64,000 bases of DNA from Syntrophales bacterium (lineage in GTDB: Bacteria > Desulfobacterota > Syntrophia > Syntrophales > UBA8958), in NCBI GenBank assembly GCA_026417625.1, contig JAOACW010000004.1, forward strand, positions 1 through 64,000, given 5' to 3'. The notes under the pieces were generated by a model that did no database searches, was not told the DNA's origin, and worked only from the letters and a program-made list of their open reading frames with translations. Position 1 is the stretch's first letter. Each line of letters starts with the position of its first letter. Position numbers and translations under genes: made by a program. Of this stretch, positions 1 to 9,804 are shown piece by piece.

Positions 1-268
<268 letters not shown>

Positions 269-333
269 GTATCCTAATCTCTAATCATTTTTCAAAGATT
301 TGGCCCGACAAATCTGCCATCCCAGTATTCAAA

Positions 334-345
334 TTTCAAAGAACA
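334..345 (-). promoter_or_regulatory. boxA-like antitermination site of the rRNA leader
   Basis: On the minus strand the leader reads TGTTCTTTGAAA about 65 bases before the 16S 5' end, close to the boxA consensus TGCTCTTTAACA bound by NusB/NusE. Its position between rrn promoter and 16S is where boxA is known to act. Assignment is by sequence similarity and position only. Confidence 0.6.
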
Positions 346-405
346 AAAAACTGAAGCTACACTTTTAGTCGAAACTCAACTTTCAGTCAAGAACTTTTTG
401 CTTAT

Positions 406-433
406 ATAATAGCACTCCCTTTTCAATTGTCAA
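406..433 (-). promoter_or_regulatory. rRNA operon promoter (sigma-70 type)
   Basis: On the minus strand TTGACA (433-428) and TATTAT (411-406) are separated by 16 bases, near-consensus -35 and -10 boxes. Transcription would start near 399, giving a ~130-base leader before the 16S 5' end. The remainder of the 269-520 gap is AT-rich and holds no gene. Confidence 0.65.
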
Positions 434-520
434 GAGCCTTCTGATTAAGAGAAATTAAAGATAATGAACTTTATTTTTGATCCTACCTATTATACTTCGC
501 TTTGTCAAGACAAAATTATA

Positions 521-1807
521 CTACTGATCCCGAACCTGTATTAAGAAATATTTTTTCTTCCCCTTACGCAACATTATCCGTCCTGATCCATCCGCATCTT
601 TGAGACTAACGATCTCATCTACCGTTTTAACTGGTCTCTCATTTACATAAGCTCCCCCCTGAAGAATCAGTCGTCTTGCTTCACTCCTAGATACACATAA
701 CCCCGTGCTATGGAAAAGTTCATAGGCCATTATACCGGACTCCAAGATTTCCCTGGATATAAACATCGACGGGATAGCAGAAAGATCATCTTCATCGATG
801 GAACGAGGTATACTACTAGAGGGAAAAACAGCGGGATCAACAGTACGTCCTCTGAACACCCCAATTGAAGCTCTCCAGGCCGCCCTGGCCGCATCTATTC
901 CATGAGTTATTCTCGTAGTCTCGTAAGCCAAAACTGATTTGGCCACATTCAGATCTTCATTAGCAAGTTGGTCAACTATCTCAATTTCCTCAACGGGCAG
1001 CGTTGTAAAAAGCAAAAGAAATCGTTTAACATCCTCGTCCTCCGTATTTACCCAGAACTGATAGAACTCATAGGGAGACGTCAATTCGGCATCGAGCCAA
1101 ACGGTTCCTCTTTCCGTTTTTCCCATCTTATGACCCGATGAGGTTGTTATTAAAGGAAAGGTAACACAATAGGCATCCTTACCTTCGACCCTTCTAATTA
1201 ACTCGCAGCCCGCAAGCATGTTGCCCCATTGATCGTTACCTCCCATCTGCAGCACACAATCATAATGCTGAAATAGATAAAGGAAATCATAAGCTTGTAG
1301 AAGCATATAGTTGAACTCTATAAAGTTTAAACCTTTTTCAAAACGCATCCTATAAGATTCAGCCGCTAACATTCTATTAACACTAAAATGTCTACCAATA
1401 TCCCTTAGGAATTCTATGTAATTCAGCCTCGTTAACCAATCAGCATTGTTCAACATCAGTGCCTTGTCATCTTTGAAATCAAGATAACGACTCAATTGCC
1501 TACGGATGCATTCCGCATTAAAATTCACCTGTTCCTTTGTAAGGATCTGTCGCATTTCTGTCTTACCAGAAGGATCTCCGATTAGCGCCGTTCCACCACC
1601 AATCAGCACAATCGGTCTATGGCCACCCTCCTGCACATGCCACAATGCCATAACAGGCACTAAGGAACCGACGTGTAGGCTTGTTGCTGTTGGATCAAAA
1701 CCAATATAACACGTAATTTGGTCCTTTCCCAGAAGGTCCCGCACCCTCTCGGGTTCATTTACTTGCTCCACAAAGCCTCTTTCCTGCAACACATCAAACA
1801 CATTCAT
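521..1807 (-). CDS. tyrS: Tyrosyl-tRNA synthetase
   Basis: Class I aminoacyl-tRNA synthetase that charges tRNA-Tyr in the cytoplasm. The 428-residue length is normal for the family. The HIGH-type signature appears as HVGS near residue 46 and the KMSKS-type loop as KMGKT near residue 228. The tyrosine-site stretch QMGGNDQWGN is present. The C-terminal ~65 residues form an S4 RNA-binding domain (SRSEARRLILQGGAYVNE). It is the last gene of a minus-strand run after ymdB (15-base gap) and lies just upstream of the rRNA operon promoter. There is nothing unusual in it. Confidence 0.97.
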   Translation of the reverse strand: MNVFDVLQERGFVEQVNEPERVRDLLGKDQITCYIGFDPTATSLHVGSLVPVMALWHVQEGGHRPIVLIGGGTALIGDPSGKTEMRQILTKEQVNFNAECIRRQLSRYLDFKDDKALMLNNADWLTRLNYIEFLRDIGRHFSVNRMLAAESYRMRFEKGLNFIEFNYMLLQAYDFLYLFQHYDCVLQMGGNDQWGNMLAGCELIRRVEGKDAYCVTFPLITTSSGHKMGKTERGTVWLDAELTSPYEFYQFWVNTEDEDVKRFLLLFTTLPVEEIEIVDQLANEDLNVAKSVLAYETTRITHGIDAARAAWRASIGVFRGRTVDPAVFPSSSIPRSIDEDDLSAIPSMFISREILESGIMAYELFHSTGLCVSRSEARRLILQGGAYVNERPVKTVDEIVSLKDADGSGRIMLRKGKKKYFLIQVRDQ

Positions 1808-1822
1808 ACAACACCTTTTACA

Positions 1823-2638
1823 TCAACCTTCATCTGGTAATGAAGATGTTAATCCGATGGAGATTCTCTCAATACTAAACGATTTTCCATTTCTTTCATC
1901 GACATCGAAAATCACACCCTGGAGACGAACATCCCCCTTCGCGACTTCAAATCTGTTGGGAATCTGTAAGAGGAATCTGTCAAATATAGCTTCCTTCTTT
2001 ATGCCTATAACAGAATCAAATGGTCCTGTCATCCCAGCATCTGTGATATATGCAGTACCACCCGGTAAAATTCTCTCATCAGCCGTTTGCACATGGGTAT
2101 GAGAACCAAAAACACCACTAACTCGCCCATCAAGAAACCACCCCATTGCCACCTTCTCCGAAGTAGCTTCTGCATGGAAATCGATAACAATGATCTTTGT
2201 TCTAGGTAACAATCTTAAAATCTCTTTTTCCACAGTTCTGAAGGGACAGTCACTCGGTCTCATAAAAACCCGTCCCGCCAGGTTAACTACACCCACATGA
2301 GCCCCTGACCTTGTGGGCATTAACACGCTTCCACGACCAGGAACACCCTCAGGATAATTTGCAGGTCTCAAAAGACTCTCGTAGTCCACTATGAATTCCA
2401 TTGCCTCCTTTTTATCCCATACATGATTCCCTGTAGTGAGCACATCAATGCCATAACTAAATAAATCTTCTACAATGTCTCTCGTTATACCGAAACCTGC
2501 CGCAGCATTTTCGCAATTAGCTACCACGAAATCTACCGATTTTTCTTTTATCAATAACGGCAACAATTCCCGAACTGCTCTCCTACCCGGACGCCCAACA
2601 ATGTCTCCAATGAACATAATCCTCATTTTACCTGGCAT
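1823..2638 (-). CDS. ymdB: YmdB-family metallophosphoesterase
   Basis: Dinuclear-metal phosphoesterase of the TIGR00282/YmdB family; the Bacillus member hydrolyses 2',3'- and 3',5'-cyclic nucleotides. The metal-binding motifs are in order: [11 protein letters not shown] near the start, [16 protein letters not shown] and [11 protein letters not shown]. Length (271 residues) is typical. Its ATG lies inside the 3' end of rny (11-base overlap), so the two are translationally coupled, a neighbourhood conserved in many bacteria. A second ATG four codons in is an alternative start. Confidence 0.92.
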   Translation of the reverse strand: MPGKMRIMFIGDIVGRPGRRAVRELLPLLIKEKSVDFVVANCENAAAGFGITRDIVEDLFSYGIDVLTTGNHVWDKKEAMEFIVDYESLLRPANYPEGVPGRGSVLMPTRSGAHVGVVNLAGRVFMRPSDCPFRTVEKEILRLLPRTKIIVIDFHAEATSEKVAMGWFLDGRVSGVFGSHTHVQTADERILPGGTAYITDAGMTGPFDSVIGIKKEAIFDRFLLQIPNRFEVAKGDVRLQGVIFDVDERNGKSFSIERISIGLTSSLPDEG

Positions 2639-4187
2639 AATCAGACACCCTGGTTTCTCGTATGACAGTCACTTTAATCTGACCAGGGTATGTAAGATCC
2701 CGCTCGATTTTTTTTACTATCTCTCTGCAAAGCATTACCGCATCATTATCAGAAATCTTCTCATTCTCCACAATAATACGTATTTCTCTGCCCGCCTGAA
2801 TCGCGTAACACCTATCCACACCACTGAACGAGTTTGCAATCTTCTCTAACTCTTCAAGACGCTTCAAATAACTTTCCAGCATTTCCCGTCTCGCCCCAGG
2901 CCTCGCCGCTGACAGCGTGTCAGCCGCCTGAACGAGCACACCTAGCAATGAGCTCGTCCGATCATCATCATGATGAGTGGCTATTGCTTGAACAATCTGC
3001 GGTGATTCACCAAATTTACGTGCATACTCAGCTCCTATTGCAGCGTGTGTTCCTTCAACTTCGTGATCCACGGCTTTTCCAATGTCATGGAGAAGTCCTG
3101 CCCTCTTTGCCTCTTTAACATTAAGTTTCAACTCAGCTGCCATCATTCCCGCCAGATGGGCCACCTCAATGGAATGTTGCAATACATTCTGTGAAAAACT
3201 CTTTCTAAACTTCAGGCTTCCTAGCAATTTTATTAATTCAGGGTGAATATCATGAATTCCCAGATCGAAACATACCCTCTCACCGGTTTCTCTTATAATA
3301 GCCTCGACCTCACTTCTCACCTTCTTCACTACCTCTTCGATTCTACCCGGATGTATCCTTCCATCGGAAATTAAGCGTTCCAGTGAGATCCTCGCCACCT
3401 CTCTACGCACAGGATCGAAACTGGAAAGGACTACAGCTTCTGGGGTATCATCCACAATCAAATCAACACCCGTAGCCGCTTCTATTGCCCTTATGTTTCT
3501 TCCTTCCCTACCGATAATTCTTCCCTTCATTTCCTCATTGGGAAGACTAACTACTGAAACTGTATTTTCGGCTATATAGTCACTTGCATAACGCTGTATA
3601 GCGTAGAGGATAATTTCCTGGGCTTTTTTTTCGGCAGTTTTTTTAGTCTCTTCCTCTATCTTTCTTATTATGGATGCGGCTTCTATTCTTGCCTCCGTCT
3701 CCATTGAAGTTATTAAAGCGTTCTTAGCCTCTTCCGCTGTCATTCCTGCAATCTCTTCAAGCTTCTTTTTCTGTTCATCCAGCTGCCGCTCAAGACATTC
3801 CTCCTTCTTCTGTAACGCGATCTCCTTTGCAACCAGCATTTTCTCTTTGTTTTCTAATACACTCTCCTTCTGCGAAAGAAGATCCATTCTTTTCTCTAAA
3901 TTCTCTTCCTTCGCCCGAATTTTTTTCTCCAGTATTTCTAATTCCTGTTTATGTTCCTTAGTTTCTTTCTCCAGCTCTGCTCTGATTTTTATAATGTTTT
4001 CCCGAGCCTGTAGCAGAACCTCTTTCTTTATATTCTCTGCCTCTTTCTTAGCCTCTTCAACTATCCGGTTCGCTAAAGTTAACGAGTGGGACTCCTTTCT
4101 TTTCTGGACAACGTAAAACAGTAAGGCACCTACAGTCATCCCAACGAGTGCTGAAACTATCGTTAACACTAATATGCTCGCTGACAA
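2628..4187 (-). CDS. rny: Ribonuclease Y
   Basis: Membrane-anchored endoribonuclease that initiates mRNA decay. The order is N-terminal transmembrane helix (about residues 5-27), long charged coiled coil (about 30-200), KH domain with the [11 protein letters not shown] loop, then HD domain with [13 protein letters not shown] near residue 370. The 519-residue length matches the family. The start is TTG, supported by the Shine-Dalgarno GGAGGG six bases upstream and by the membrane segment starting directly after it. It is followed by overlapping ymdB. Confidence 0.96.
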   Translation of the reverse strand: MSASILVLTIVSALVGMTVGALLFYVVQKRKESHSLTLANRIVEEAKKEAENIKKEVLLQARENIIKIRAELEKETKEHKQELEILEKKIRAKEENLEKRMDLLSQKESVLENKEKMLVAKEIALQKKEECLERQLDEQKKKLEEIAGMTAEEAKNALITSMETEARIEAASIIRKIEEETKKTAEKKAQEIILYAIQRYASDYIAENTVSVVSLPNEEMKGRIIGREGRNIRAIEAATGVDLIVDDTPEAVVLSSFDPVRREVARISLERLISDGRIHPGRIEEVVKKVRSEVEAIIRETGERVCFDLGIHDIHPELIKLLGSLKFRKSFSQNVLQHSIEVAHLAGMMAAELKLNVKEAKRAGLLHDIGKAVDHEVEGTHAAIGAEYARKFGESPQIVQAIATHHDDDRTSSLLGVLVQAADTLSAARPGARREMLESYLKRLEELEKIANSFSGVDRCYAIQAGREIRIIVENEKISDNDAVMLCREIVKKIERDLTYPGQIKVTVIRETRVSDYAR

Positions 4188-4260
4188 TTAAATCCCTCCT
4201 CTCCGTTGAGTTTTCAAATTAAGTCTTGTCAATACCTAAAATCCTTATAACAGGGATGGA

Positions 4261-4385
4261 GAAAGAGGGAAACCTTAGGTCTGGAAGTAGTGGTTTAGAT
4301 ATTACATCCTCTCAGGGAATTGTTCACTTAAACTTTCCGACTCCGAACCGATATAAACAACCTCCGAAATACTTCCCTTTGCACT
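4261..4385 (-). ncRNA. Candidate 6S RNA-like structured transcript downstream of zapA
   Basis: The 218-base zapA-rny gap folds, on the minus strand, into one long irregular hairpin. GGAAGTA (4376-4370) pairs with TACTTCC (4289-4283), GGTT.TTTA pairs with TAAACC just inside, and AAAGGGAA/TTTCCCTCTT extends the stem outwards. A long rod with internal bubbles, placed directly after zapA, is the known location and shape of 6S RNA (ssrS) in many proteobacteria. The pairing is seen; the 6S identity is inferred from position. It could instead be an rny leader structure. The boundaries are approximate. Confidence 0.4.
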
Positions 4386-4412
4386 TGTAAGTAAACTAAA
4401 CCCTTACCTATG

Positions 4413-4694
4413 TTAGAGACTATGATCAATTAGGTCGATCAATTGCTTCGAGCGACGCTCTACAGTGTGTATTGTGTCCTCTTTTTCAGCCTTTAATTTT
4501 AAATAATCATCGGCAATATTCAAAGCAATGAGAATTGCAAGATTGAGGGTATCCCAAACAAACGTCTTGTACTTAAGATCCTCAGCCTTTGCATTTACTA
4601 AGTCAACCACTTTACGCACATGGTCTTCTTCTGCATCACTCACAACCTCCAATGCTTGCCCTAAAATTTCTATGCAAAAACGCTTCTTCGACAA
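4413..4694 (-). CDS. zapA: Cell division protein ZapA
   Basis: Small FtsZ-ring-associated protein that bundles FtsZ protofilaments. The 93 residues show the ZapA family pattern: N-terminal beta segment (CIEILGQALEVVSDAEEDHV), the VDLVNAKAEDLK segment, LNLAILIALNIADDYLKL helix and a C-terminal coiled coil. It follows the coiled-coil gene at 4713-4988 by 18 bases, matching the usual zapB-zapA pairing in Deltaproteobacteria. Confidence 0.88.
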   Translation of the reverse strand: MSKKRFCIEILGQALEVVSDAEEDHVRKVVDLVNAKAEDLKYKTFVWDTLNLAILIALNIADDYLKLKAEKEDTIHTVERRSKQLIDLIDHSL

Positions 4695-4712
4695 GCGCCC
4701 TCTCGAAGCTGC

Positions 4713-4988
4713 TTATGTTTTATTTTGAATATCTTCAAGTAAATCTAGCAGAAAATCGACCTTCGAGCGAATGGTTTCTCTCTCCTCAATCAAATCCCTG
4801 TTCTTCTTTTTTATTTCCTCTAACTCTAACTCCCTTTGTTTAAGAATCTCCTCATATTCTTTAATTTTTTTTCTCAGTCTCCCATACTCGTTAAGAACCG
4901 ATTTTATCCGTTCTTCCAGTTCGTTGAATTTCTCAAAATCCACTTCTACACCTGTCAAGTAGTGATCAAAAAGCGAAATTTTTTTCAT
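4713..4988 (-). CDS. ZapB-like coiled-coil cell-division protein
   Basis: A 91-residue protein that is almost entirely predicted coiled coil (runs of Glu/Lys/Leu heptads from residue 15 on, such as KKIKEYEEILKQRELELEEI). ZapB is a small coiled-coil partner of ZapA at the Z ring, and the location directly before zapA supports this role. Coiled-coil sequence alone is weak evidence for homology, so the name is by context. The ATG at 4988 is preferred over the TTG one codon upstream. Confidence 0.6.
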   Translation of the reverse strand: MKKISLFDHYLTGVEVDFEKFNELEERIKSVLNEYGRLRKKIKEYEEILKQRELELEEIKKKNRDLIEERETIRSKVDFLLDLLEDIQNKT

Positions 4989-5048
4989 CAATCCAAAAGT
5001 TTTTACACGCTGTTTCTATGCCAAACCCCCCAGATAAAGTCAAGAAAT

Positions 5049-6017
5049 TTAAATGTTAAAAGTAAATCGAGAATGACTTTCTGTAAACAAAATATAGAGT
5101 TTTTCCTTTAATACCTCTACATCATCGATCCTGCTAAGCTCATTTCTGAGGCGCGCACTCCCCGGAAGTCCCTTTGTGTACCACAGCAGATGTTTGCGAA
5201 AGTTCCTCCAAAGATATCTATTTGGTTCAACCTCCATAATTTTTTGGACGTGATGATTAATGATTGGTAAGCGATCATTTAAAGTCCAAAACTCGCTTCC
5301 ACATCTTCTCAAAAGATGGGCAAAAATCCACGGCCTACCTAAGGCTCCCCGTCCTATCATTACCCCATCACAACCTGTTTCTGAAATCATCCTCTCCATA
5401 TCAGAAAGCGTTCGGACATCACCATTGCCAATAACAGGAATCTTAACAGCGTTCTTTACCTCTCTGATTAATCCCCAATCAGCCCTTCCACTAAATCCCA
5501 TTACGGCTGTTCGGGGATGTACAATTATGGCATCCACACCATTTGCCGCCGCCATACGGGATATTTCTACTACACAGATCTCCTCGTGGTTCCAACCAGA
5601 ACGAATTTTTATAGTCAGCGGGACTTTGATCTTCTTTCTAACTTCCTGAATAATTTTTTCAGCCCTTCTCAAGTCACGCAGGAGTGCCGCTCCTGCACCT
5701 GCCGACACCACTTTTCTGGCGGGACAACCCATGTTAATATCGATAATGTCAGCCCCCATATTCTCCAAAACCTGCGCCGCTTCAGACATGACTACCGGAC
5801 ATGAACCAAATATCTGAACACCAATTGGTCGGTCATCCTCTTCCACAGCAAAAAAGGTACGCTCTGATCCGTTCACAACACCACTAGCACTCAACATCTC
5901 CGTATAGGCTAAAGGACACCCAAACTTCCGAACCAAGGCCCGAAAAGGATAATCAGTCACCCCGGCCATCGGAGCAAGAAAAACGTTTCCTTCCAAAACA
6001 ACAGAACCAATTTTCAT
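5049..6017 (-). CDS. dusB: tRNA-dihydrouridine synthase, DusB family
   Basis: FMN enzyme that reduces uridines in tRNA D-loops. The family signature is complete: FLAPMAGVTDYPFR at residue ~13, YTEMLSASG, DINMGCPARKV with the catalytic Cys, the HPRTAVMGFSGRADW stretch, VIGNGDVRT and GVMIGRGALGRPWIF for FMN phosphate binding. The 322-residue length is typical. It lies five bases downstream of the nucleotidyltransferase gene, so the two are co-transcribed. Confidence 0.94.
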   Translation of the reverse strand: MKIGSVVLEGNVFLAPMAGVTDYPFRALVRKFGCPLAYTEMLSASGVVNGSERTFFAVEEDDRPIGVQIFGSCPVVMSEAAQVLENMGADIIDINMGCPARKVVSAGAGAALLRDLRRAEKIIQEVRKKIKVPLTIKIRSGWNHEEICVVEISRMAAANGVDAIIVHPRTAVMGFSGRADWGLIREVKNAVKIPVIGNGDVRTLSDMERMISETGCDGVMIGRGALGRPWIFAHLLRRCGSEFWTLNDRLPIINHHVQKIMEVEPNRYLWRNFRKHLLWYTKGLPGSARLRNELSRIDDVEVLKEKLYILFTESHSRFTFNI

Positions 6018-6022
6018 GGCAA

Positions 6023-6772
6023 TTAACTGTTCAAACGACCTTTTAGAATCATTTCAGCCTTCACCAGATCTTCTTGTGTATTAATCCCTATGAATTCATG
6101 AGGATCTTCAGCTAAAAATGCCTCCACTTTCAAACCCTCTTTCCGCGCAATATATACAATATCAGTCAGATAATACTCTCCCTGAACATTTCTCGGTTGT
6201 ATGGTTCTAACAGCTCTGAAAAGAAACTTAGTATCAACGAGGAAAATTCCAGTGTTTACCTCTCTTATATCTCGTTCCTCACCTTGGGCATCACTTGCCT
6301 CAACAATTTTCAGCACCGAACCATTGTCATCCCTCACTACTCTACCATAACTTCCAGGATCCTCCGGACACGTCGTCATTATTGTGATATGAGACTCTCG
6401 ACTTCTATGGTATTCGCAAAACGCCTCCAATGTAGACACCCTTATTAGAGGTACATCACCGCATAGGATTAGAACAGAACCCTCATGATGAAGGAAAAGA
6501 TCCTCAGTCTGTAACACAGCATGACCTGTTCCAAGCTGAGGCACCTGTAATACAAACGTTACATTGTAACTTGAAAATGCCTCCATGACCAAACGCGCTT
6601 GATGACCCACCACAATCACCACTTGTTTTGAACCTATCTGTCGCGCGCATTCTACAACGTAAGCGAGCATCGGTCTTCCACACAAAGGGTTTAGAACCTT
6701 TGGGAGAGCTGAACCCATACGCTTACCCTTCCCTGCAGCCAAGATTATGGTCCTCAAATCATCCTTCCCCAT
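6023..6772 (-). CDS. GlmU-type UTP:sugar-1-phosphate nucleotidyltransferase, N-terminal domain only
   Basis: The protein carries the pyrophosphorylase domain of GlmU: LAAGKGKRMGSALPKVL nucleotide-binding loop at the start, LGTGHAV, LCGDVPLI and GYGRVV-type SYGRVVRDD. It should make UDP-GlcNAc from GlcNAc-1-P and UTP. It ends at 249 residues, whereas bifunctional GlmU has about 450; the left-handed beta-helix acetyltransferase domain is absent and dusB begins five bases later, so the stop is genuine. Acetylation would need a separate protein, or a full GlmU may exist elsewhere and this is a paralogue. Confidence 0.82.
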   Translation of the reverse strand: MGKDDLRTIILAAGKGKRMGSALPKVLNPLCGRPMLAYVVECARQIGSKQVVIVVGHQARLVMEAFSSYNVTFVLQVPQLGTGHAVLQTEDLFLHHEGSVLILCGDVPLIRVSTLEAFCEYHRSRESHITIMTTCPEDPGSYGRVVRDDNGSVLKIVEASDAQGEERDIREVNTGIFLVDTKFLFRAVRTIQPRNVQGEYYLTDIVYIARKEGLKVEAFLAEDPHEFIGINTQEDLVKAEMILKGRLNS

Positions 6773-6795
6773 TGTAACCAGATAAAATTGAGTAT

Positions 6796-6824
6796 TTGAC
6801 GTAAGTAAGATTTTCCACTAACAT
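6796..6824 (+). promoter_or_regulatory. Promoter of the purD-purH-purE operon
   Basis: TTGACG (6796-6801) and TAACAT (6819-6824) are 17 bases apart in the 91-base divergent gap between the GlmU-like gene and purD. A Shine-Dalgarno AAGGAG follows just before the purD ATG. No purine riboswitch or PurR-like palindrome was recognised. Confidence 0.5.
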
Positions 6825-6863
6825 AAAATCGCATAATCTAACAACATCGAAGGAGCAATAAAA

Positions 6864-8198
6864 ATGCCCTTGAGAATCTTACTAATTGGTAACGGAGCAC
6901 GGGAGCACGTTATCGCTGAGACTCTGGTGAAATCAAAAAGAAATCCAGAACTTTATGCATTTATGAAAACCAACAATCCTGGAATTGCAGATCTCTCCTC
7001 AGCCACAATGTTAGGAAATTACAGCGATCTTAAAGTCATCGTGGAATTTGCAAAGAAAAACAAAGTTGATTTTGCCTTTATAGGACCTGAAGATCCCCTT
7101 AACGAGGGCGTTGTAGATGTCCTTGCAGAAGCAGGTATTCCCAGCATTGGGCCATTCAAAAACCTCGCTCGCCTAGAAACCTCCAAATCATTTACCCGAA
7201 ACCTCCTCAGAAAACATGGCATACCAGGAAATCCCCACTTCCGTGTTTTCAACAACCTGGAAGGAATCGAAGCCTTTACAAAAACAATTGGATCTTTCGT
7301 TATAAAACCTGATGGCCTCACAGGAGGCAAAGGCGTAATGGTGCAGGGAGACCACTTCAACTCGCTGGAAGAAGGTTTGAAGCTCTGCGAGTTTGTGTTA
7401 GAAAACCATCCTTGTGTTATTATCGAGGAAAAGGTAGAGGGAGAAGAATTTTCACTTCAGTGCTTCTGCGATGGTAAAACCGTGATTCCTACCCCCCCCG
7501 TTCAGGATCATAAAAGACGCTTCGTGGGAGACAAAGGTCCCAACACAGGAGGTATGGGTTCGTATTCATGCGAGGATCACTCCCTACCTTTCTTGGAGAA
7601 AGAAGATCTCACCGCTGCCCTGGATATAACATCTCAGGTAGCCAATGCCCTATTCAAAGAGGAAGGCCTTTATTACAAAGGCATCATGTACGGGGGTTTC
7701 ATAGCAACCAAAGATGGTGTCAAACTCCTGGAGTACAATGCCCGTTTTGGCGATCCAGAAGCGATGAATGTCCTACCCCTTCTCAAAAATGATTTTGTGG
7801 ACATTTGTGAGGCTATTATTCACGGCAAACTAAACGAAATTACCGTAGAATTTGAAAGAAAAGCAACGGTATGTAAATACATCGTTCCGAAGGGCTACGG
7901 ACTACCCAAGGACCATCCTGATGCATCTTCTACATCTGCGCGTATAGAAATCGGCGATACAGGGGATGCTAAACTCTATTTCGCATCCATTGACAGAAAA
8001 GAGGATGGACTGTATATGACCACATCTCGAGCTATTGGTATTGTGGGTATAGGATCAAATCTCCGTGAAGCAGAAGCAAAAGCAGAAAAAGCTACTAAAT
8101 CAATACGGGGACCCGTCGACTACCGACCTGATATCGGTACAGAAGAGCTTATAAATAAAAGAATAAAACATATGAGAGATTTAAGAAGAAAGCAGTAG
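6864..8198 (+). CDS. purD: Phosphoribosylamine-glycine ligase
   Basis: ATP-grasp enzyme joining glycine to phosphoribosylamine (GAR synthetase), purine pathway step 2. Seen: N-terminal LLIGNGAREHVIAETL, the FIGPEDPLNEGVVD stretch, ATP-grasp region FVIKPDGLTGGKGVMV, DHKRRFVGDKGPNTGGMGSY and the EYNARFGDPEAM metal/ATP-site motif. The 444 residues are normal. It is first in a purD-purH-purE run with short gaps (22 and 18 bases). Confidence 0.95.
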   Translation: MPLRILLIGNGAREHVIAETLVKSKRNPELYAFMKTNNPGIADLSSATMLGNYSDLKVIVEFAKKNKVDFAFIGPEDPLNEGVVDVLAEAGIPSIGPFKNLARLETSKSFTRNLLRKHGIPGNPHFRVFNNLEGIEAFTKTIGSFVIKPDGLTGGKGVMVQGDHFNSLEEGLKLCEFVLENHPCVIIEEKVEGEEFSLQCFCDGKTVIPTPPVQDHKRRFVGDKGPNTGGMGSYSCEDHSLPFLEKEDLTAALDITSQVANALFKEEGLYYKGIMYGGFIATKDGVKLLEYNARFGDPEAMNVLPLLKNDFVDICEAIIHGKLNEITVEFERKATVCKYIVPKGYGLPKDHPDASSTSARIEIGDTGDAKLYFASIDRKEDGLYMTTSRAIGIVGIGSNLREAEAKAEKATKSIRGPVDYRPDIGTEELINKRIKHMRDLRRKQ

Positions 8199-8220
8199 GA
8201 TCTCAATCAGGAGTCATCGG

Positions 8221-9786
8221 ATGAAACAAAACAAGATTAAAACTGCGCTTATCAGTCTTACCGATAAACAGGGTATTGAAGATTTCGCGAGAGGACTCTT
8301 GTCCTTCGGTGTGGAAATCCTATCCACAGGAGGGACTGCTGAGCACCTTAGACGGGCTGGTGTTCCAGTTCTTGAAGTATCAGATTACACCCAGTTCCCA
8401 GAAATAATGGATGGCCGGGTAAAAACACTTCATCCGAAAATACACGGAGGCATACTAGCTAAAAGGGATTCACGGGAACATTTGGTTGCTGCAGAAATGC
8501 ACAACATAAAATTCATAGATATGCTAGTCATCAACCTTTACCAATTTGAGAAAATAATTGCCCGCGAAAATTCAACTCTTGATGAAATCTTGGAAAACAT
8601 TGATATCGGTGGTCCTGCAATGATCCGAGCCGGGGCAAAGAATTACAAGTATGTCACTGTGATCACAGATCCAGAAGATTACCCTTCAATTCTAAGGGAA
8701 ATGAACGAAAGCGGTGGGTCTGTATCCGAGGGAACAAACTTCAAGCTAGCGCTAAAAGCTTTCCAACTAACAGCAAGATACGATGGAATAATTTCAAATT
8801 ACCTTGGTAGGTTAAGATTAGATGGGGAACTACGCCCATTTCCGGAGACCTTTACCTTTCAAGTTTCGCTTGTTCAAGAATTACGTTACGGAGAAAATCC
8901 TCACCAGAAAGCGGCATTTTACAGAGAAATTTCGCCAACCCTCTCATCCATCGCATCAGCACGACAGCTTCAGGGTAAAGAGCTGTCCTACAACAATATC
9001 ATGGACGCTGACGCTGCGTGGCAGGCGGTCAATGATTTCTCACAACCCGCTGCTGTCATTGTTAAGCATGCAAATCCTTGCGGAGTGGCTATCTCAAAAG
9101 ACCTCAAAGATGCTTTTTTTAAAGCCCTAGAAACAGATCCAGTATCAGCTTTCGGAGGGATTGTAGCCTTTAACAGGCCTGTGGATGCAGAAACCGCTCG
9201 ATTACTTACAGATATTTTTCTCGAAATAGTTATAGCACCAGCTTTCGAAGAGGATGCAAAGGTAATCCTCTCATCGAAGAAAAACCTACGCATTTTAGAA
9301 GTTCCTTGTCTAAGTGCCCCCCCAAAAGGGGACTTCGATTTTAGAAGAGTGGTGGGTGGTTTACTGGTACAGGAGAGGGATTACGATGGTACGGACATCC
9401 GTAAGGCAAAAGTGGTAACGGAGAGACATCCAACCGACGAAGAGTATGAAGCTCTAGATTTTGCATGGAGGGTCGTAAAATACGTAAAATCGAATGCAAT
9501 TGTAGTGGCTACTAAAGATAAACTACTCGGTGTTGGAGCCGGCCAGATGAGCCGTGTTGATGCAGTAAGAATTGCCCTGATGAAAGCTGGATCAGCAGCA
9601 AGGGGTGCAGTTCTTGCGTCCGATGCATTTTTCCCGTTTCGAGACAGTGTGGATCTCGCAGCACAGGCAGGTATAACAGCTATCATTCAGCCGGGAGGTT
9701 CACTCCGAGACGAGGAGTCCATTGTAGCAGCCAATGAGCATGGTATAGCGATGATCTTCACTGGAGTACGTCATTTCAGACATTAA
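8221..9786 (+). CDS. purH: Bifunctional AICAR transformylase / IMP cyclohydrolase
   Basis: Catalyses the last two steps of IMP synthesis. The N-terminal IMP cyclohydrolase domain (about 1-200) shows the STGGTAEHLR and VKTLHPKIHGGILAKRD motifs. The C-terminal AICAR transformylase domain (about 210-521) shows RYGENPHQKAA, VKHANPCGVA with the catalytic Lys-His, SNAIVVA and GVGAGQMSRVDAVRIA. Length 521 is typical. It is translated from ATG after AGGAG. Confidence 0.97.
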   Translation: MKQNKIKTALISLTDKQGIEDFARGLLSFGVEILSTGGTAEHLRRAGVPVLEVSDYTQFPEIMDGRVKTLHPKIHGGILAKRDSREHLVAAEMHNIKFIDMLVINLYQFEKIIARENSTLDEILENIDIGGPAMIRAGAKNYKYVTVITDPEDYPSILREMNESGGSVSEGTNFKLALKAFQLTARYDGIISNYLGRLRLDGELRPFPETFTFQVSLVQELRYGENPHQKAAFYREISPTLSSIASARQLQGKELSYNNIMDADAAWQAVNDFSQPAAVIVKHANPCGVAISKDLKDAFFKALETDPVSAFGGIVAFNRPVDAETARLLTDIFLEIVIAPAFEEDAKVILSSKKNLRILEVPCLSAPPKGDFDFRRVVGGLLVQERDYDGTDIRKAKVVTERHPTDEEYEALDFAWRVVKYVKSNAIVVATKDKLLGVGAGQMSRVDAVRIALMKAGSAARGAVLASDAFFPFRDSVDLAAQAGITAIIQPGGSLRDEESIVAANEHGIAMIFTGVRHFRH

Positions 9787-9804
9787 AAATAGAGGGTAAC
9801 CACA

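Noticed and set aside
498-518. TTTGTC-TT-GACAAA inverted repeat after tyrS as a terminator
   Set aside because: The stem is short and AT-rich with no clear T-run; it cannot be supported as a terminator.
3670-4116. A 148-codon Ser/Phe-rich frame on the plus strand
   Set aside because: It is the antisense of the RNase Y coiled coil; Lys/Glu-rich coding DNA gives Phe/Ser-rich shadows on the opposite strand.
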